Below are positions 22,936 through 34,900 of a DNA stretch of 64,000 nt, one piece after another; position 1 is the stretch's first letter, and each line of letters starts with the position of its first letter. Below the pieces are notes generated by a model. That model did no database searches. It worked only from the letters and a program-made list of their open reading frames with translations, and had not been told where the DNA came from. A program made the position numbers and the translations under genes. This stretch comes from Taenia hydatigena (taxonomy: Eukaryota > Platyhelminthes > Cestoda > Cyclophyllidea > Taeniidae). The stretch spans positions 4,297,381 to 4,361,380 of the forward strand of contig JADWOT020000009.1 of assembly GCA_036345935.2 (NCBI GenBank), given 5' to 3'.

Positions 22936-25027
22936 GTCGTTTGTCCTGGTTCGAACTGATTTTAGCTATAAAAGGACGCTATATGAAACACATTTCAGTG
23001 TAACTTTTTCCTGCTTATGAAGGAACGGTGACGAAATTTAGTTCTGGCATGAGCTAAAATGCTTGGGTTGCTTTAACTACTTCGCGTAACACACTGCCTT
23101 ACGATGAAAACAGTAAACGTCTCAATTGCCTCTGGAGACTTCACAGGATGTTATCCATCGAGAAGGGATGCGAGAACATTGGCATAAGTGACGTGGGCAT
23201 ATCTTTGTGCCATCAGTATTATAATCAATTACATGTGGATACCGTCTCAGTGGAAGGAAACACGCCTCGATCAGGGCACTTTGTTCCGGTTTAGCGACCT
23301 CCAATGAAGTACCGATTGAAAATCTGAACAGATTTCCCACCTTACCAACACCATACGCAGTGGTGACCGCCTAAAAGTTATATTCACCTCAGACTTTCGG
23401 TAAAAAAAGTCCAAGCATCGACCCAGCTGATACACCACGTCTTGCTCCGTCTCTCCTTCAAAAAGTAAGGCTAATAAACCACTATTAACTAATTCACCAT
23501 GCATCCGAGTTGTTCATGTTCTCAGATTAAGCCAGCCGCATTGAAGGAATATGACAGTATGCTTTTCCAAGGAAAATTGGGCTCTGAAAGACACGCAAGC
23601 TGAAAAAAAACGGTCACAAAGACTGCTTGCTTGGAAATTCATATCAAGCCTATTTCTTTGGCGACTAAGTAGTCCCCTCGGGTTGATACATCCACACTGA
23701 GACCCTCAAATACCTTTGATCACGGTTTAGATTCTGTTTGCAAATAATGCGTCGCGAAACTAGAGCCACCCTCTCCCTACCAGTGCAACTAAAGAAGCAC
23801 GTGCGAATCACAAATGTCCCGCTACACAAATACAACCCTAGCATTGGTAGCACATTACGAGGTCATTAAGTTGAGCAGTAGAATGACACGCTCGACAGAC
23901 ACTAGAGGTGCAAGAGCTTAGAGACGGGGTAAATGTGCCTCATGCCAGACGTGGCAATAAAATTAGCCACTTCAACTAGCATTACATAACCCAGCCATAC
24001 TAAGAGCCTAAAAAACAAAAGGTAGCTGTCGACCCACCTGTCACCATCAGCTACCACAAGGAATACTTATCTCCTGTCGACAACCGACACCGCACCTCAA
24101 TCATCCACATACTGACCGGCATCTCCCGCCCCAACCCATTCCAAAAACGCCAAGACCAAATAGGCAAAAACAGCATTTGATTGCAATGTCTCGTTTCCCC
24201 AATCGAGAAAAATACTTCAGACAAATATTGGACAGAGATCAATCCTTTTGTGTAGCCATAGAGAGCAGCAGGCACACGCGCTCGAGGAGAGACATAGCGA
24301 GCACAAGTGAGCAGAGTTACAACGCAAACTGACTCGGATTGAGGGAGAGAAGTGGATAGAGAACAAAATATGCCAATTTGTGAGGAACGGCCATGAACTA
24401 AGGGAACATATGAAGAATGTACGGAAATGTCTGGCAAATCTAAATGAAATTTGCACCAATGAATGTCGGTAGGACTGTAAATGTGGGTGTCTGAGAACAG
24501 GGAGAGTGTGTGTGAGAGCGCATATGCGCGCATGCGGTCGTAAACACGGTGGAAATAACAATGTAGGAACATGTTTTCTTTAACAAAAACAACAGCATCA
24601 GATGGACACGAGGAAATTTAAGAATGGATAGAGAAGAAAGTGACAAAACCACAGAGATAAGAAATGTGTGGGGACTACGAGTCAAGGAGCACCTTTCGTC
24701 AAATGCAGTTGGGAGTAGGGGCGGAGGAAGAGAGCAAGCTGCTTGAATCTGGTGTCGAGGAAGACCGGAGATGGGCGGGGCCGTTATTCTTCTCAGACAG
24801 GAGTGAAGAGTAACGTACTTATAGGCGGCGAATTTGAGGGAGGCAGAGGAAAATAGAGATACAGACGGAAACCAATGACCACGAAAGTGTCTTCGAAAAC
24901 AGCCTGCTTCTGACTTTCTTCTCTCATTCTCCTAGTAGAATTAAGTAAACGTTGAGTTGTGGTATTATTTGAAGTACTAGAGATGGTGAGAAATGAGAAT
25001 GGGAAAGTGAACGCCACTCTGTCCCCT
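22936..25027. other. Region between gene C and the ARM-TIR-SAM gene
   Basis: This stretch lies between the gene C polyadenylation signal and the stop codon of the minus-strand ARM-TIR-SAM gene. Part of it is probably the 3' UTR of the latter. It includes a CpG/TG-rich patch at about 24250-24560 that opens several overlapping frames by composition. No protein family, splice structure or RNA gene was recognised. Confidence 0.5.
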
Positions 25028-27298
25028 TTATCGACCGCCCATATTGTCGCAACCGCTCACGTGGGAGAAGGCGTCTGCGCGGTCGTCGTAATTCGCCTCT
25101 CCACTGGGGCCTGTGAAACCGTCGTCCTCACCGACGCCACTTCCAGGCGAGAGCTCATCTAAGGCCTCAATCAATCGCAGACCATCGATAAAAGATAGAT
25201 GCAACTCTGTTTGAAGAGAGCGCGCAAAGTATTCTGGCGCCCAGAATCTCATCGCGGCGAGTTGAGATAGTAGGAGACCATCGAATGCTCCGGTTACTTG
25301 TAAAATCTGTCCGAGACCGCGAAACTTGAGCCACTGTGAAACCGTGTTGGTAGACCAAGAGCGAACCTCGGTACGAACCGCTGACTTACGAATGCGCATT
25401 ATAGCATCGGGCGAGGGTGCCCCGGAAACTGGTCCGTAGAAAGGTCCCTTGGGCTGCGCAGTGCCCTTCGGCAGACTGCCATCTCGTCCAAGACTTGTCG
25501 TACAGCTGACATACTCGTTGCTTATCTTTCTCAAAGAGCCAGGAAGAAGTCCATCCACATGATTGCTCTGTGAAGGAGCACCAGCAGATATAGCACTCAA
25601 AGAACCCTTCCTATCGTTAGCCATCATCGAGCCTAGGGCCTGTTTCACCTCTGCATGCAAATTTTGTGCCTGAAGGGTGAAATTCTCAAATCCTACGTCC
25701 AGATCCCTCCGACCGCTGAGATCAAGAACAACCTGTCCAGCAAGAAGATCACCGAGCCAGCCGGAAGGTTTGTACTTGGGCTGCAGGTAGACAGGGAGGA
25801 TGTACCTGGAAGGTTGTTTGAGTGATGAATCGCCCCCCGAGATGTTGTTGGGGCTGATGAGACCGGGACGAATACACTCAATCTCGTAGCGACAACCAGG
25901 AGACAGTCGATAGGCCTCGGAAGCGCAGACCACAATAACGCTGGCGGACTCTATCATCTTCCGCCAATGTGAAAATGAGGTAGAGGCTGAGTAGATACCC
26001 GACATACCGACGGCGGAGGAGTCAGACAGGACATTGTCTGAATCCGGTGCCTCCAGCGTGCTCACAGGCAGGCCAGCAGCTTGTAGACGTTCGGCAATCT
26101 TCACGGCAGCCATCCGATTGACTGGTGCAAAGGATACCAGAAAAACACCTTGACCTGGCGAAATAGAGGCTGGTGCGGGAACGGTGAGACGTGCTGACAC
26201 AGCCTCGAGTGCTTTAGCCACGTGGCTAGGCAAAGACGAGATTTTGCCCTCCTTACTGAGGCCAGAGAGCCAGTTCCCGACTAGAGAGTTCAATTCAGAC
26301 GAAGGGTTGGGTGCACGCGGATCGAGAGAAAGATTCCAAAGCAGGCGAGCGGCCTCCTCAGCCTCGCGAATCACCATTAGAGAAGGGGAATTTTGAGTGG
26401 CTGCTTCTATTGCCTCCTTGGCCAATTGTGTGATGGTAATGCGTTCACCAGCCTGGTTTACCGATACTGAGAGGATGTCCGGTTTTATGCTATCATTAAC
26501 TGCCAAAGTAGCAATGGCCGACATTAATTCCGACACTTGGAAGCCATGACAACGCCGTTTCTCTGATGCCTTCGCCGTCACCACATGGTCAACGAGACCT
26601 TGCAACACACTGCTGTTGTTCGGTGGAGCACCATTGATAAATTGCGTCATGAGATTGGTGTCGTTGTCGTTCACAATGTAGGCTAGGCAGAGGTCTGAGA
26701 TGCATCGGAGAAACTCCTCCTCTCGCAAGAACTTGTTTGTCAAAGCGCTCTTGACTGAGTCTGTGGAGAAGCAGTGCACATTACCGGGGACTCGTGCGAT
26801 GTTGTGAATGATGGATAAGCTAGCCTTCACAAGGTAGTAGACGTTTTTGCTGGGCAAATTGTCCAAGTAGGGCTGGTGGCCAATATTAAGGTTCAACAAA
26901 TTGGGAAGACCCGCGTTGGCAAGAGCAGTGGCGAAATCTGGCCATATTTCAGAGAAATTCCATGTTGTATTGTAGAAATAAAAAGAGGAAAACCAGATGT
27001 TGTCGTTTTTAAAGACACCCATATTGTTAAGTTTCTTCATCATCTTCGACGCAAAGGCCGGATACTCGAGGCTAGTGAGGTATTCGGCCAACTCCACGCG
27101 GTACTGATGGCAGTCAAAGTAGAGACGACTGAGCTGTTTTCCAGTCTCGTACATAGAGCGCAAATCGGTCATATCTTCGAGGCTATGGAAGACTTGCATC
27201 ACGGCGTCGACAAAGCCGCGCGCTTCCTCGAGAGTGAAACCCTTCCGGCATTGCGGAATCTCTGGAACACGCTTTGATATGGGCTCGGGATGGTCCAT
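25028..27298 (-). CDS. ARM-TIR-SAM protein, putative NADase (single exon)
   Basis: A 756-codon uninterrupted frame starts at the first ATG (27298, MDHPEP). The frame is open to a stop near 27404, so up to 32 more residues or a spliced upstream exon (acceptor AATCAG near 27398) are possible. From the ATG: residues about 20-370 are all-helical ARM-like; about 382-553 a TIR-like domain (GVFLVSFAP, then ASVIVVCASEAYRLSPGCRYE, then GWLGDLLAGQVVLDL); about 647-713 a SAM-like domain (STNTVSQWLKFRGLG...). In SARM1 TIR the catalytic glutamate sits in an HKEI context. Here CRYEIE places Glu472 at that position, so NAD cleavage is plausible (inference). SARM1 has the order ARM-SAM-SAM-TIR, so this is a different architecture. 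SARM1-type proteins act in axon degeneration and innate signalling; the role here is unknown. Confidence 0.88.
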   Translation of the reverse strand: MDHPEPISKRVPEIPQCRKGFTLEEARGFVDAVMQVFHSLEDMTDLRSMYETGKQLSRLYFDCHQYRVELAEYLTSLEYPAFASKMMKKLNNMGVFKNDNIWFSSFYFYNTTWNFSEIWPDFATALANAGLPNLLNLNIGHQPYLDNLPSKNVYYLVKASLSIIHNIARVPGNVHCFSTDSVKSALTNKFLREEEFLRCISDLCLAYIVNDNDTNLMTQFINGAPPNNSSVLQGLVDHVVTAKASEKRRCHGFQVSELMSAIATLAVNDSIKPDILSVSVNQAGERITITQLAKEAIEAATQNSPSLMVIREAEEAARLLWNLSLDPRAPNPSSELNSLVGNWLSGLSKEGKISSLPSHVAKALEAVSARLTVPAPASISPGQGVFLVSFAPVNRMAAVKIAERLQAAGLPVSTLEAPDSDNVLSDSSAVGMSGIYSASTSFSHWRKMIESASVIVVCASEAYRLSPGCRYEIECIRPGLISPNNISGGDSSLKQPSRYILPVYLQPKYKPSGWLGDLLAGQVVLDLSGRRDLDVGFENFTLQAQNLHAEVKQALGSMMANDRKGSLSAISAGAPSQSNHVDGLLPGSLRKISNEYVSCTTSLGRDGSLPKGTAQPKGPFYGPVSGAPSPDAIMRIRKSAVRTEVRSWSTNTVSQWLKFRGLGQILQVTGAFDGLLLSQLAAMRFWAPEYFARSLQTELHLSFIDGLRLIEALDELSPGSGVGEDDGFTGPSGEANYDDRADAFSHVSGCDNMGGR

Positions 27299-27404
27299 GT
27301 CTGCTGAAGTGATTGGTGCGGAAATAAAGTTCAACGGTTTGATGCGAGTCAATTTGCGAATTTGTGATCGTTCGTCGATTGGGAGGTTAAGCAAGCCTGA
27401 TTAC

Positions 27405-28960
27405 TGCCACTTTTTATCTGAAGGAAAGAGAAGCTAACTGCATTTTTACCGTTAGTCTCTAAAATCAGAAATGACAACTTCCAATGCAGTTACCAAGTTT
27501 ACGTAAAACCAATAACCGCCTGAAGCATCGGTTTCCAATGAAAACAACCCACCGCGTAGGAGGGTTACTTAAACTAGTCTTTCCCAAAAAACTGCTATTG
27601 GTTATCTGCGTGCGTAGGCAAAAGTTTACCCGCAGTTCAATGAATTGCCGGAGCGCACCAGGCAAGTAGCAATAAGTGAAATGAGCGACCCATATCTATC
27701 AGCGAAATGGTCCACTTTCCTCAATGACATCAAATAACAACAGTTTGGCCAGAGTTATACCACCGCACATGACATTAAAGCATGAATTATATCCTCAAAC
27801 TAAATAAAAAGGGAAAAGCAGCAGAAATATTCAGTCGCACTCAACAAAGTTGATAATAAGCAACTATTTTTATGAAGGATTTTATTTGAGGAATCTTCCT
27901 GAGGTACATCCAGAGATGTCGTTTGGGAAAAGGATTCTTGGTGAAGGCATCGCTTTTGGTGCGTAGGAAGAAATGCGAAAGCTGATCATTGTGCAGCCGC
28001 AATATGAGTGTGGATTTCAGCGCTTTGTGAGCAGAAGGCAGTCGATGGGCTTACACCTCTGCCTCCAAACTAATTTCATCAATTCCTAGCGAAGAAAGTT
28101 GAACGAAAGTAACAACAGCGATCAACCACTCCCTCATCTGATTCGAATTTTTAAGCAAGAACGATGGTCGATGAAAATCAAACGAATTATTGATTTATTT
28201 GGGTATTTTATAAAAGTTAACCAAAGTGCGTGACTTTACTATCGCCAAGTACTGCCAATCACCCTTGACCTAGGGTTACTTTTAAGGAAGTTGGGTAAGA
28301 GTGGAGTCAAGAGTATAAGCGCAGCAATAAAAACGCAATCTCGTCCACAAGATTGTAGAACTGTGTAAAAATGGGCAATAGTACGTAAAACAAAAGCTAT
28401 CATAAAAATTATGACAAACTTATATGCTGTCAAATCCAATTGAATACCGCGACTCATTAATTGCAGACTTACGTAATAAAATGGCAACAATTTGGATTGC
28501 TTGGAGAAGCCTCAAACTAAGTTAAGGTCGACTGAATAAATAAGCAGCGTATTTGCATGGAAACCCAATAGCATGGCTGAAGTGTTGCGGTAATTTACAG
28601 TGATTTAGTGCGCTCTAACATGGTTGCCTTCAAAATTACCTAGGAAGCGATTCCAAAACTAGGCTTGCAATCTCTTACTTCAAAAATAAATGAGTAACTT
28701 AAAGACATATCCAAATTCAGTTCACTAGGGAACGCTTCCTTATCAGTGTGCATTATAGCAACTGAGCATACCTGTGAACTTGGCTTTACTAGAGACCAGC
28801 AAGTCAGCCTGCAGTGGTGTCATATGCAAGTAAAATTCATCAGTCGTTCTCTAAATAAATCAGAAAAGGAGTGATGAGTGAAGCAAAAAACCATCAATGA
28901 ACGCACTTCTGAAGATTACCATCATAAATTTGAAGTTAAGATGCGCAAAAGAGCTACATA
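27405..28960. other. Spacer between ARMH1 and the ARM-TIR-SAM gene
   Basis: This stretch lies downstream of the ARMH1 stop and upstream of the ARM-TIR-SAM gene, both minus strand. It should hold the ARMH1 3' UTR and the promoter of the downstream gene. An AATAAA in minus orientation is present at 28194-28199. A pyrimidine-rich tract (CTTCTCTTTCCTTCAG on the minus strand, near 27420-27435) could be an acceptor for an upstream-spliced form. No coding exon was identified. Confidence 0.45.
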
Positions 28961-31900
28961 TTAATTTGGATGATTCGGAGTGTTCCACTCAGGAAAGAAC
29001 ATGACATCATCTTTAAATGTTGCGACAATTTCGATGTCAGCTGTGACATGAGTAAAGGTCAACTTTCGGCCACGGGCAAAAATCAATTTTTTCTCATCAC
29101 TGCATCATCCAACGTCCAGGTTTGCTCATTTGACCAGAATCCTTACTAGCAAATACGGCTCAAGGTCATGCAAAAGTACATGCACTAGTTAGAGGAGGAA
29201 GAGGGCGCCAAGAAATTGTATGCTTGAGCAACTACTTTTACTAAGAGAAAGGAGAACCTACGAAGAATTCCTCGTAGAGAGCTTGCCCCATCACTTGAGA
29301 AACAATTTCCCTGATCGGCAAGTACTTTTCGCAGAGCATCTGGGGTATGATGGGGAAAAACATCAATCAGAATGAATGACTTTTTCGAATTCAAATATAT
29401 GCAATGATAACCTCTCATTTGATGATGAAATCTAGTTAAAAGAAAAGCCACTATTAATAATAAGACAAAATGATAAAGTGGTTTACCAATGGCAGTACCT
29501 TGACAGCTAAGCTGGCATGGCGTTGACTATCAGGATACTCCAAATTTCCCATCGCGTAGAGCAGCCCTGAGAGTGCCCCGAACTGAAGCAATAACAAATG
29601 CAGATCACATTAATAAACTAGAACAATGAGACTTCAACAAAGAATGCTGCGTTGAATAGGAAATGTTCCAGTAAGCAGAGGCCGTCTCGTTGAGAACATC
29701 GTGATATCCCTATTTAAATGCAGCATTCAAGTTTCCAACTACTCAACAGCCACAGAAACCGGAAATTTAACAGGAAATAAACAACGAAAGCTGGTTACTC
29801 AGACTTAATTGTAAATTAAGCAAACATTGAAAATTTGCCCGGACTAAAGTTCATAATCATGGAGCGATTTTCGAGCAAAAATGTAGGATTGAGTTGTTAA
29901 CTACAATGGCATTATTTGTTAAAAGAATGTGTGTGTGAAAAGACTAAATTAACCTTCAACAATTAGCAACGGTTATTTCAGAGCTTTGCTAGCTCAAAGA
30001 GCAAAAAAATAATTAATGGGCAGCGCATCGTAACGGAAGTGTGCACACGGAAATGTATGGCATTATCGCAAAAAAAATAAATTATTCAGAAACTTGAACA
30101 CTGGCTATCTATCCAACACGCTCGAAGTGAATTAGAAGAAAAACAGACGAGATTTCACTGCTAGATTTGGAGAAAGACGATCAATCAAATTCTAAATAAA
30201 TAGTGAGAACTTATTACCAGCCACGTAAAAGCACACTTCTCTTTCGAATGAATCATGAGATTCCCTGGCGTTTTCTTTAGGTAATAATTACGTCACTCAC
30301 TGATAACAACCTCCTGGTTAAGTCGAAGCTATCCTCAATGAGAACACTAAAAATAAAAACGTTTAAAAACATGAGCATCTCAAGCATCGATGGACGTTGC
30401 CGAAACAAAAAAGACAAATTTATTTATTCACTTTACAGGCAAAACTAAAAGTCGGAGGGAACGGTTTCGATTTGTAATAAGATAATCAGTTTACAATGAA
30501 TCAATAGTTAAAGGTGTTCAAAGTGATTTGCATCATTAACTGTTGACGCGTATGCGAGAGTCAATATCTGGGGATATACTTCCTAAAAGGGAAGTACAAA
30601 CTAACCCAATGCATTTTGCGGCGGAGGCTTGTTGAACGAAGGCCGGAGTGGGTAGGAGAATAGTTTGATCATCATCAATGTCTTTAGCCTTTCCGAGTTT
30701 CTGACCAAAAGGAGTCTTGCCAGAAGCGCTGTCATCTTCCTTAGCCCGTCGCGGGAGTCGGCTGCGCCTGTGCTGACTACTACCGTGCGAGCTGGTCGTA
30801 TATGAGGCGCGACCGCTGACTCTGCTACCATCCCGACGACGCATCGTTTTAGTGGGTCTTGCAATCATCAGTCTGCTGGTATCCTCCGTGGTACCAACCT
30901 CATCCTCCTCAACGCCATCATTGCTTGTGGATGTTTTCGCTTGAAGAGGCGAAATATGTGATACAGGTAAACGTACGCTTGTGTTTGAGTGCGTGCTCTG
31001 CTCTCGAAGCATCACCGCGAAAACCTAGTACGGCTAGCATAAGCGAACCCACTGGTTCAAAGCCAGCGGCTGCTGATGTGACTTGACCTTCGTGATCCAA
31101 AAGTAATGCTCAACAGTTTAGATGACAATGGGTCACAGTGTGAGAGATTGAGAAACGCTTGAGCCCTATTCACTCCGCCAAAGTGTACAGTAAAGTTTCG
31201 CTCGCAAAAACGTAGTATGATTCCCAAAATAAGAAAATTAGTACCATAGTTCAAGTAGTTTCCCGTGCAATATTTCACAACGAAAATCAACCAAAAACAT
31301 TAGATCGAAAATCCGTGAAGTTATATAAATCGGTAGCTTACCTCACTCATTGAACCCACAACCCTAAAACTTGAGAACAAACTACCCAGGTAATGAAGCC
31401 GTAACGGGGGCAAGAAGTGAAAAATGAATTTAAATAAGATGAATAAAACTAATCCCAGTGCTTTTCACCTTCCTCGAATCGCTTAATTTTGTGTGAGTAA
31501 TTCAATTACGATTCAACTCAGAAATAGCTGAAACGCAATTTCGTTTCAAAAATCACATCCAAATGGTATTATTTTAAATGACTGAGTGGCAATGGAATTG
31601 GATCAAATGCAGGGCGCAATCAATGACCTAAATAAGGTAAAAAAGTACATTGCGCGAGAAATAACAAATTAACAATGATGCGTTTTAAAAAAGTACAAAA
31701 GAAGAGTTGATGAGATTTCGAAAATGAGAGGGCTCGGTTAATGAAATTCTACACAGAGCTGAGTGTTAACATGTCCACAAATTCGCGAATGGAGGAAAAA
31801 CAAAGCAGGAATGGATCTCTCGAGGCAACATTTTGACACCGAGGTACAGAGAAATTCCATCCAATAGGTAATGAGTGTGGAATACTACGGGATTCGCAGT

Positions 31901-34900
31901 CAAATTGACATCAGTGTCCCAAAAGGGAAGAAGTGCGGGGCTCGGAGAAGCCAGCCCTGTTTGCTGTGATGAGATTATGCGTGGCCACTACAGAGTAAGC
32001 CTAGCACCACCATAACAATGGCAATGCTATGTATGCAGGAACACGGTAAAGGGCACACTAACCTGTTATGCGTCGATTCAATACCAAAGAAATCGCAGCT
32101 ACTTCCGCAGACGAATTTTTAACTATCGTCCAATTAAGTCATCCCCATAAGATAGAAATACAGGTGTAAAGACAAAAATGTAGATGACATTTTATAAGAT
32201 GGAATTAAATTCAGCTTTGCGGAAAAAATGGCCTGGAGAGTATACAGCAAATTTGCCTTTAAATGTGAAATTCCCTGATAAAAAAACGGTCGTTTCAAAA
32301 AGCCAACATTCTCGTAAACTAAGATACATCAGCTATAACCTGGACTGGTTTCTCATTCACAAACATGCAAATGAATGCACAATTTCGCGTGAGACATGAC
32401 GGAATGGGACAAATGGTAATTGGGCAAACGTCCAAGAACCGACATCAAGGCCACTTCGAAAATTCGCCTCTTGGGATATGCAAGAGAATGCCTATAACCA
32501 CGTGATTCAAAAGTCGAATCCTCACGTCATCAGCATTGGAATAAGGTGTAAGCATCCCACCACCGTTCGTAAATCATATCTATATGCTATACCTGGGTAA
32601 AACGACTTTAAAACCGAAAATCCCCAAGTGCAGTACAAACGTAACAGTTATGTCTCATTTGAATTAGCCGACTGAGCCAAACCTATGGGCGCACTGAATT
32701 GGCAATAATTGGTTGACAAAAAAGAAATTTTTCAAGCCGGAACATAAGCAAGTCTCAGACACTTAGCTCGCACACTTGATTCACTATTGCACGTGAGGAG
32801 AGGAGCTTTAGGCGGTGTGAGGAACTATTGGATAAGAAATAGATAGTAGTTAATGCGAGTTCAAGAACAATAGAGCAATGTCCTGTTAACCGAAAAAAAT
32901 CATCTTGTACAATTCGGAAACAGACAAGGCAAGTGAATTGACCCGATAGGACCAACATTCAAAGGACCTTTACCAGACGAGATGATGCTGATGATAAGTA
33001 GTAGGGGAACATTAACAATAGTTCAATATTTCAAATTAGAATTTAAGTACGATCATGCATGGAGAAAAGTAGCTGGCTTGAAGTGAAGGCAGCCTACGCG
33101 AACAGCTCATCTTCGTCAGTACGTAAAAGACGCCTGAATTCATGGCGGGTAGCACAGTCACTCAGGAATAATCAGTGACCGGGAAAAAGAGATCAAGCAC
33201 CAGAGGGCAAATAATTTCTTTCCAGTTGGCCATATCTTCATTACCGATTCGACGCAAACGGCCATACGTATAATTACGTTCCAATGTATCCGCGTTTAGC
33301 CAGCTTTAACTTTGCCGAAGCGGACAGAAGTGCAAAGTAAAAATAATCTTTGTGGACCCTAAAAATTTGCACACTAACTTGAATCCAATAACTACCGATG
33401 TAAAAGCCAAACTGAAAAGTGAATATTGTGGGAGGACGCCGTGACAATATACCTTCGAAGTGAAACATGGGTGGTACAAAAAACTCCACTTATCGTAGCA
33501 CAACATTATTCGAGTCAATCGCGTATTCAGTGAAGCCTTTATCAATTAATTCAAAAGAGCGAAGTGCCGCTGCTAATAGTTGCGTTATTGGCTAGTGAAC
33601 TTTGATTGTGCACCTTTATTCCTTGCTGATTAGTCCTAACAAGAGCCCATGTGTTCTAAAATGCTAAGAAGACATGCTTTATTGATTATTATTCGTGGTA
33701 GAAGTGAAGGTTAAACCGCCATCAGGCGAGAAGACACTAAGAAGCAACCAACACTTAACCAACCGATTCAAAACCAGAACTACTCTAATCGAGGGCATCC
33801 TGCAAAGGTGCGAAGACTCAGAAGAGTAACCAGTTGAGAAAGCCATAAACTTTTCGCAGACGTTCCTGAGAGCTTTGCTGTGACCGTCTCAACCGCCACA
33901 GGTGATAGTGAAGTTTCAAGTTTGACCAAGGTGAATTCCCAAAATATTCGGTAACTTACAAAAATATTACAGCGCGGAAATTATGGGTTTCAGTTAGTGA
34001 CAGCGCCAATAGACAAAATACTTGTTACAGACAGGCTTGTGTAATGGATTTTTATGTGTGGGGGATGAAGAATAAAAATCAAACTACTACTTTGAAATGA
34101 GGTTCGCACAACACACAATTGAAGAATGCAACGTACAAGGGTCTTTGAACGATCTGCTAGAGGTCTATGGTAACGACGAAAATCGCCACGTAAATGCACG
34201 GCACCTATTACTTTTGCGATTTTCTATGTTATCCAAGAGCTAGTTGGAGGAATTCACCAGAAGAACGATGACAAGACTTGATATGTAGAAAAAATCAACC
34301 CCGGGAAAACCAAAAACAACGGACCCTGACTTCTGATCAACGGTAAGCGTAAACCTTATTTTTTTCTCATGGCATCCATGCCAATCGCCGAATGAAGCTT
34401 AGTCCACGGTGGCCAAACGATTCGGCATCCAATGCTTATTATGAATAAAAGAACATCCTTAAAAAATCGAGCCGTCCAGGCACTTTTCTAATTGGAAAGA
34501 ATAGAAACTGCTAAGAATGCCAAAGAAACGCAAAGTATCAACCTAGTGTTTAAAAAAGTTGTATATACATTCAATGGCAATAAGCATGGGTAAAGTGCTT
34601 TCACACAGCATAATTCAATCCACTTCCCCTCAAATAACATCGGAATGCGACGACTAGTGGATGCACGCACAATGACCACATGCAATAGCGAAGCTGCCAG
34701 GCTAGTTACTTAAGGGAACATTGGAAGCTCGTTGAGATGCTTCACTCCAGATCACGCAGGCAAGACAAAATTTTGACTTTTAATAATACATTTTTGAGAG
34801 ATGGGGCAGGCAAAATGTATCCAAAAATGCATTATCAAAAGAGCAGAAAGTGCAAAACATGAAAACCGTCTTGATCGAACATTTTGTCCATTCGAAAAGT

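Noticed and set aside
24051..24572. 173-codon minus-strand frame with overlapping alternatives
   Set aside because: It lies downstream of the ARM-TIR-SAM stop in a CpG/TG-rich patch where several frames are open at once. The peptide shows no domain character and no splice signals support it; it is probably 3' UTR.
26876..27277. 133-codon plus-strand frame
   Set aside because: It is the antisense shadow of the ARM-TIR-SAM coding sequence.
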